Made by a program: the position numbers and the translations under genes
Source: an uncultured Hungatella sp.
GTDB lineage: Bacteria; Bacillota; Clostridia; Lachnospirales; Lachnospiraceae
Assembly (NCBI GenBank): GCA_910585435.1
Contig: CAJUEJ010000008.1
Coordinates: forward strand, 127,594-166,535
Reading direction: 5' to 3'
Length of the DNA: 38,942 nucleotides
The notes under the pieces: model-generated
Seen by the model: only the letters and a program-made list of their open reading frames with translations
Told to the model about the DNA's origin: nothing
Databases searched by the model: none
Shown here: positions 34,823-38,942 of the stretch, piece by piece
Layout of the letters: the number at the start of each line of letters is the position of its first letter
How positions within the stretch are numbered: the stretch's first letter is position 1

Positions 34823-34890
34823 CCCCTAAAAATAGGGGCAAAAGGAGTCTGAATTTATGGGTATTTCTTTTACCTCCTGATTTTTATAAT
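34823..34890 (+). promoter_or_regulatory. Promoter and CCCCTAA operator of the ABC transporter operon
   Basis: The element CCCCTAAAAATAGGGGC (34823-34839) is a near-perfect palindrome starting four bases after the kinase stop. It is followed 45 bases later by -10 TATAAT (34885-34890), with GGTATTTCT beginning at 34860 at the -35 position. Element, GGT motif and -10 are placed as upstream of GH31. The palindrome has no T-run, so it is not an ordinary terminator. Confidence 0.6.
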
Positions 34891-34918
34891 AAAAACAAAA
34901 AAGGGAGGTATAGGGAGA

Positions 34919-35854
34919 ATGAAAAAACCTAAGAAACAGAAAAATGCCAGAGAGCCGTTCAGCCCGGCTCTGATGTGGAAGCAGCGGTATCTTTTGATGA
35001 TGTCCGTACCGTTTGTTATCTGGCTGATTATCTTTAAGTATGTTCCGCTGTGGGGCTGGACCATGGCGTTTCAGGAGGTGGTTCCCAAGTCTTTTGCAAA
35101 ACCCATCTGGGAAAGGAAATTTGTAGGGTTTCAGAATTTTATGGACGCGTTCTCAGACCGTCTTTTCCCTCAGACCATGATGAACACCATTGGAATCAGT
35201 ATTCTGGGGATTGTCATAGGCACGGCGGCAGCAATTCTTTTTGCCTTGTTTCTCAATGAAATCAGGATACAGGGATTTAAAAAGATTACCCAGACGGTTT
35301 CCTATCTCCCCCATTTTGTGTCCTGGGTGATTATCGCCAGCATTGCCAAGATGCTTCTCAATGACGGGGGAGCCATGGAGACCATGCTGGGAGTGAATCT
35401 GCACCTGATGTCAACCAACTCGCCTCTGTTCTGGATTGTGGTCTGCATCATCAATGTGTGGAAGGAAGTGGGATGGGACGCCATCATCTATCTGTCTGCC
35501 ATGGCTGGAATTGACCAGGGAATCTATGAGGCGGCAAAGGTGGACGGTGCCAGCCGGTTCCAGCAGATGTGGCATATCACCCTTCCGGGAATCAAGCCTA
35601 CAGCCATAGTACTGCTGATTATGAGTATAGGAAGCGCGCTGAATGTGGGTATGGAGCGGCAGATGCTTTTGAGCAACGGAATCGTACAGGACCATGCCAT
35701 GGTGCTCTCCTGGTTCGCATACATCAGAGGCATAGGCTCCAACAACTATGGGCTTGGCACTGCCATCGGCATGTTCCAGTCTGTGGTGGGAATCATCCTT
35801 TTGTTTATCGCCAACAAGGTGGCCGGTATGATTGGGGAAGATAAATTAGTCTAG
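34919..35854 (+). CDS. Sugar ABC transporter permease, LplB type
   Basis: 311 residues, about six membrane helices after a basic N-terminus (KKPKKQKNAR). The ATPase-coupling EAA loop is EAAKVDGASRFQQMWHITLP. It belongs to the LplB/YtcP-type permease family, which carries complex oligosaccharides in Firmicutes. It begins after GGGAGG and precedes the second permease by 13 bases. With that partner it should form the membrane channel. No ATPase gene is linked, so a shared MsmX-like ATPase elsewhere must energise it. Confidence 0.93.
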   Translation: MKKPKKQKNAREPFSPALMWKQRYLLMMSVPFVIWLIIFKYVPLWGWTMAFQEVVPKSFAKPIWERKFVGFQNFMDAFSDRLFPQTMMNTIGISILGIVIGTAAAILFALFLNEIRIQGFKKITQTVSYLPHFVSWVIIASIAKMLLNDGGAMETMLGVNLHLMSTNSPLFWIVVCIINVWKEVGWDAIIYLSAMAGIDQGIYEAAKVDGASRFQQMWHITLPGIKPTAIVLLIMSIGSALNVGMERQMLLSNGIVQDHAMVLSWFAYIRGIGSNNYGLGTAIGMFQSVVGIILLFIANKVAGMIGEDKLV

Positions 35855-35867
35855 GGGGAGAAGGAAA

Positions 35868-36737
35868 ATGCTGGAAAATAAAAAAGGAATCTTTGATTAT
35901 GTGCTTCTGGTGTTGTTCTGCGGCATGATTGTAATCACGGTTTACCCGTTTTTAAATGTTCTTGCCATTTCTCTGAACGACCCTATGGATACAATGAGGA
36001 ATGTAAATTTCATTGTTCCGAGAAAATTTACGTTTGCCAATTATATCTATATTTTTACACAGAACAATATGGTAAAGCCGTTTCTGCTGTCTGTGCTTAA
36101 GACAGCGGCAGGCACAGGCGTGGGGGTCATTTGTACTTCCATGCTGGCTTATGTGCTGAGCCGAAAGGATTTTTATTTTCATAAATCCTTTACCATCCTG
36201 TTTATCATCACCATGTATGTCAGCGGCGGCATGATTCCGGAATATCTTCTGATTATGCGGAATCTGAGAATGGGCAATAATTTCTGGGTTTATATTATTC
36301 CAGGCATGATATGGGTTTACAATGTAATCCTTATGTGCTCCTTTATCGAAGGGCTTCCCATGGCTCTTCAGGAGGCTGCCAAGATTGACGGAGCCAATGA
36401 TTTTATCATCTGGTATAAGGTAATCCTTCCTCTTTGTACGCCTGTGATTGCCACCGTGTCTCTGTTTATCGCAGTGGGACAGTGGAACTCCTTTATGGAT
36501 ACCTATCTTTATGCCAGGGAGCTTCCGACTCTTCAATATGTGCTTTATGAGATTATGGAAAGCGCCCAGATTAAGGTAGACCCTCATGCGGCTGCGCAGG
36601 GAGTCCAGAACACGGTTTCTCCCATGTCTGTGCGTATGGCGGTGACGGTGGTGGCAACCCTGCCTATTTTGGCTGTGTATCCATTTCTGCAGAAATATTT
36701 TGTAGGCGGTATGACGTTAGGCGCGGTGAAGGATTGA
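35868..36737 (+). CDS. Sugar ABC transporter permease, YtcP type
   Basis: 289 residues, about six membrane helices. The EAA loop EAAKIDGANDFIIWYKVILP is complete, and the sequence ends in VGGMTLGAVKD, the usual end of this family. ATG follows GGGGGAGAAGG. It is the second half of the permease heterodimer and is followed 21 bases later by the solute-binding lipoprotein gene, all three in one operon from the promoter at 34885. Confidence 0.93.
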   Translation: MLENKKGIFDYVLLVLFCGMIVITVYPFLNVLAISLNDPMDTMRNVNFIVPRKFTFANYIYIFTQNNMVKPFLLSVLKTAAGTGVGVICTSMLAYVLSRKDFYFHKSFTILFIITMYVSGGMIPEYLLIMRNLRMGNNFWVYIIPGMIWVYNVILMCSFIEGLPMALQEAAKIDGANDFIIWYKVILPLCTPVIATVSLFIAVGQWNSFMDTYLYARELPTLQYVLYEIMESAQIKVDPHAAAQGVQNTVSPMSVRMAVTVVATLPILAVYPFLQKYFVGGMTLGAVKD

Positions 36738-36758
36738 CGAAGGGAGGAGAGAAGATTT

Positions 36759-38408
36759 ATGAAACGGAACAGAATGGGTCTTATGGTTTTGGCGGCCTCT
36801 CTGTCTTTGGGCGTGTTAAGCGGCTGTTCTGCCAAAGAGGAGAATCGAATGGGAGAAGACGGAGTGCTGGAGCTGGAGTTTTACAATGCAGACGGTGAGG
36901 AGGATTCGTGGACAAATCCGGTGGCCCAGGCTTTGACAGAGGCCACAGGAGTCAGGCTGAAGGTGGATTATCCGGTGGCAGCTCAGGATATGAAGGTTGC
37001 GCTGATGATTGCAGAACAAAATTTTCCAGATTTAATCTATGCGAAGGGTGATGCGGCAAGCCTGATTGATGCAGGCGCTCTTCTCGATTTGACAGACCTG
37101 ATTGAAGAATACGGCTCGAATATTAAAAAGATGTATGGGGATGAGTTTGATAAGCTGAAGTATTCGGAGGAGGATCCGTCAATCTACCAGCTTTCTTCTT
37201 ACTCTATGGGCGGCACGGTCTACAAGCATTCAGGAACCGCACAGATTCAGTGGGCAGTGTTAAAGGAGAATGACTACAAGGTTCCCCGGACTCTGGCAGA
37301 GCTGGAAGCCATGATTAAGGATTATATGGCAAAGCATCCTGCCACAGAAAGCGGCCTTTCTACTATCGGGATTACATTGTCTGCCTCAGACTGGCACTGG
37401 ATGATTACCTTGGGAAATCCGGCAGGCTATATTGCAGACGGGCAGCCGGATAATGGACAGTGGATTATCGACGAAAATTATAATGCCATGTACAAGTTCC
37501 GGTCTGACAAGGAGAGGGAATATTTCCGCTGGATGAACCGGATGTATAATGAAGGGATTCTGGACCCGGAATTTGCTACCCAGACCCATGAGGATTATAT
37601 TGCCAAAATCGCCTCAGGCAGGGTGGTGGCCCTGTTTGATACGGACTGGGATTATCAGGATGCGGAGAAGGTGCTTAAGGCAGACGGAAAGCTGGATAAA
37701 ACCTATGCGCCTCTTCCTGTGACCCTCAATGAAGAGGTGAAATGTCCGTCTTTAATGTCTCAGGGTCTGGTGACCGGACAGGGAGTGGCCATCACGGCAG
37801 CATGTAAATATCCTGTGGAAGCCATCAAGTTTCTTGATTATCTGTGCTCCGACCAAGGGCAGGTACTGGTCCAGTGGGGAATCGAGGGAGTCAACTATTT
37901 TGTAGATGAGAACGGAAAACGTTACAGGACCCAGGAGGAGATTGACTATAATAATTCTGACAAGGATTATCAGAAAACCACAGGAGTAGGATTCTATTCC
38001 TATCCCTTCCCGGCTTACGGCGACGGCATGGTGGATGCAACAGGCAATACATATACCAAAGCCAGCAAGGAGGCAGTGATTGCAGAGTACGACGCGGAGC
38101 AGAAGGCCGCGTGCCAGGCATGGGGCACAGAACTTCTGGTGGACATCTTCCCGCAGCCGTCAGAGTTTGAGATTCCAGACTATCCCCCTGTGTGGGCGTA
38201 TTTGAAACCAGCAGAACTGGATGATATCGAAAAAAAACTGGACGAGGTGGCCTGGTCCAGTCTGATTACCTGTGTCATTGGAAAATCGGAGCAGTTTGAC
38301 GCCAATTATGACGCCATGATTTCCAGCCTTGAGAGTACAGGAATGGCCAGGGCGGAGGAGATTCTTACAGAGCTTATTAAAGAGAAGGTGGCATTGGTAA
38401 AGGAATAG
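36759..38408 (+). CDS. Extracellular sugar-binding lipoprotein (family 1-like, LipO/YtcQ type)
   Basis: 549 residues. A lipoprotein signal precedes the lipobox LSGC, with the lipidated cysteine at residue 23, so the protein is anchored on the outer face of the membrane. The body is a long oligosaccharide-binding fold of the type paired with LplB/YtcP permeases: TGVRLKVDYPVA, PDLIYAKGDA, LLDLTDLIEEYGSNI, and WMNRMYNEGILDPEF. It delivers the sugar to the two upstream permeases. The large size suits an oligosaccharide rather than a monosaccharide ligand. A terminator follows. Confidence 0.93.
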   Translation: MKRNRMGLMVLAASLSLGVLSGCSAKEENRMGEDGVLELEFYNADGEEDSWTNPVAQALTEATGVRLKVDYPVAAQDMKVALMIAEQNFPDLIYAKGDAASLIDAGALLDLTDLIEEYGSNIKKMYGDEFDKLKYSEEDPSIYQLSSYSMGGTVYKHSGTAQIQWAVLKENDYKVPRTLAELEAMIKDYMAKHPATESGLSTIGITLSASDWHWMITLGNPAGYIADGQPDNGQWIIDENYNAMYKFRSDKEREYFRWMNRMYNEGILDPEFATQTHEDYIAKIASGRVVALFDTDWDYQDAEKVLKADGKLDKTYAPLPVTLNEEVKCPSLMSQGLVTGQGVAITAACKYPVEAIKFLDYLCSDQGQVLVQWGIEGVNYFVDENGKRYRTQEEIDYNNSDKDYQKTTGVGFYSYPFPAYGDGMVDATGNTYTKASKEAVIAEYDAEQKAACQAWGTELLVDIFPQPSEFEIPDYPPVWAYLKPAELDDIEKKLDEVAWSSLITCVIGKSEQFDANYDAMISSLESTGMARAEEILTELIKEKVALVKE

Positions 38409-38420
38409 AAGGTTAGTGAA

Positions 38421-38488
38421 AAAGGAACTGCCGCAGAGCATGGAGGAAGCTTATTTCCCTGGGTCCGGACCTTGCGGCAGTTCTTTTT
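38421..38488 (+). terminator. Rho-independent terminator of the ABC transporter operon
   Basis: GAACTGCCGCA (38426-38436) pairs with TGCGGCAGTTC (38473-38483), followed by TTTTT; the loop is about 36 bases. It closes the operon before the tRNA promoter. Confidence 0.85.
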
Positions 38489-38539
38489 GCACTCCAGCAA
38501 AAGAAAAAGAAAAATAGTGAAAAAAATAGAAAAAACAGG

Positions 38540-38568
38540 TTGACAGAAATCAACATCTCTGGTACAAT
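38540..38568 (+). promoter_or_regulatory. Sigma-A promoter of tRNA-Ser
   Basis: Perfect -35 TTGACA (38540-38545), 17-bp spacer, -10 TACAAT (38563-38568). Transcription should begin about 60 bases before the tRNA. Confidence 0.82.
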
Positions 38569-38633
38569 AACCAATGCCTCTGAAAGCAGAAAATTTTGGA
38601 GACATCAACTTCATACTGAAAAGTAAGAACTGC

Positions 38634-38721
38634 GGAGAAATACTCAAGAGGCCGAAGAGGCGCCCCTGCTAAGGGTGTAGGTCGGGCAACCGGCGCGAGG
38701 GTTCAAATCCCTCTTTCTCCG
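38634..38721 (+). tRNA. tRNA-Ser, anticodon GCU
   Basis: 88 bases. The acceptor stem GGAGAAA pairs fully with TTTCTCC, and the discriminator base is G. The anticodon loop is CTGCTAA, with anticodon GCT at 38668-38670. A long variable arm (GGTCGGGCAACCGGC) marks a class II tRNA, and the T arm is GAGGG-TTCAAAT-CCCTC. It reads AGC and AGU codons. CCA is not encoded. Confidence 0.95.
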
Positions 38722-38942
38722 TTCTTTCCAACAGACAGAAAATTGTTGAAAAGAAAAATAAAAAAGTTGTTGACAAATGGAAAAACTTGTGATAATATGA
38801 ACGAGTTGCCGTTGAAAATAAGACAACAACAAACGAACCTTGAAAACCAAAGATTGAACAGTATGTAAAACCCTGAAAATTCTAAATAAAAGGCTTTGAA
38901 AAAGGCCTTGGATTTGAGAAAATTCAGAACGGTTCCTGCATA
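38722..38942 (+). promoter_or_regulatory. Promoter and leader, probably of an rRNA operon beyond the window
   Basis: -35 TTGACA (38770-38775), 17-bp spacer, -10 TAATAT (38793-38798). The leader carries GAACCTTGAAAACC (38836-38849), a sequence type commonly seen next to 16S rRNA genes in Firmicutes, then an imperfect hairpin AAGGC-TTT/AAAGGCCTT. No reading frame is convincing. The 16S gene would start beyond the window; this is an inference. Confidence 0.5.

Noticed and set aside
34823..34839. Intrinsic terminator of the sensor kinase gene
   Set aside because: The stem lacks a following T-run and a related element recurs at the same distance from the -10 box of the GH31 promoter, so a DNA operator is preferred.
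1..38942. CRISPR array, insertion sequence or prophage
   Set aside because: No regularly spaced direct repeats, transposase, integrase or phage structural genes were seen on either strand.

Overview
The window looks like a chromosomal segment from an anaerobic, spore-forming Firmicute of the Lachnospiraceae type. This is inferred from spoVG and spoVT, a GlgC/GlgD pair, strong AGGAGG-type ribosome binding sites, sigma-A promoters with 17-bp spacers, and homologues typical of gut clostridia. Base composition is moderate except for one clearly AT-rich stretch at about 23043-24840.

Layout. (1) 1-7672, plus strand, tightly packed: the 3' end of a Sua5-type threonylcarbamoyl-AMP synthase, a B12-binding radical SAM protein, a DEDDh exonuclease, a 36-aa membrane peptide, an exported VanW/G5 protein, an AIR-synthase-like protein, an Lrp regulator, a class I aminotransferase and TrmL. 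Most junctions are ATGA overlaps or gaps of a few bases. (2) 7685-12637, minus strand: a GNAT acetyltransferase, a YhaN-like coiled-coil ATPase with its YhaO/SbcD-like nuclease partner, and asnS. (3) 12852-15760, plus strand: glgC-glgD-spoVG with promoter and terminator. (4) 15828-22344: an FAD-dependent dehydrogenase (minus), pth-mfd (plus) and bioY (minus) under a BirA-type operator. (5) 22457-23042: spoVT and its terminator. (6) 23043-24840: an AT-rich islet with a DUF488 protein carrying a Panacea/DUF4065-like N-terminus, a LexA-like box at its 5' end, and a partner gene broken by a nonsense codon and a -1 frame change. (7) 25067-38408: a carbohydrate locus with GH42, GH31 (YicI-like alpha-xylosidase) and GH3, an AraC-type response regulator, a frameshifted YesM-like sensor kinase, two LplB/YtcP-type permeases and a solute-binding lipoprotein. 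(8) 38540-38942: tRNA-Ser(GCU) with its own promoter, then a promoter and leader that look like the start of an rRNA operon running off the window.

How the parts work together. The carbohydrate locus is the main accessory system. Cytoplasmic beta-galactosidase, alpha-xylosidase and beta-glucosidase, with an oligosaccharide ABC importer, are the exo-activities needed to dismantle imported xyloglucan oligosaccharides. The substrate is an inference. The promoters of GH31-GH3 and of the transporter operon share a CCCCTAA-NN-AT-type element and a GGTRTTT element at nearly identical distances from their -10 boxes. I propose this as the operator of the locus's AraC-type response regulator. The sensor kinase appears to have lost part of its extracellular domain together with a frameshift, so the regulator may now be an orphan. 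The DUF488 islet is the best candidate for an undescribed, possibly DNA-damage-linked system, but in this strain it looks decayed.
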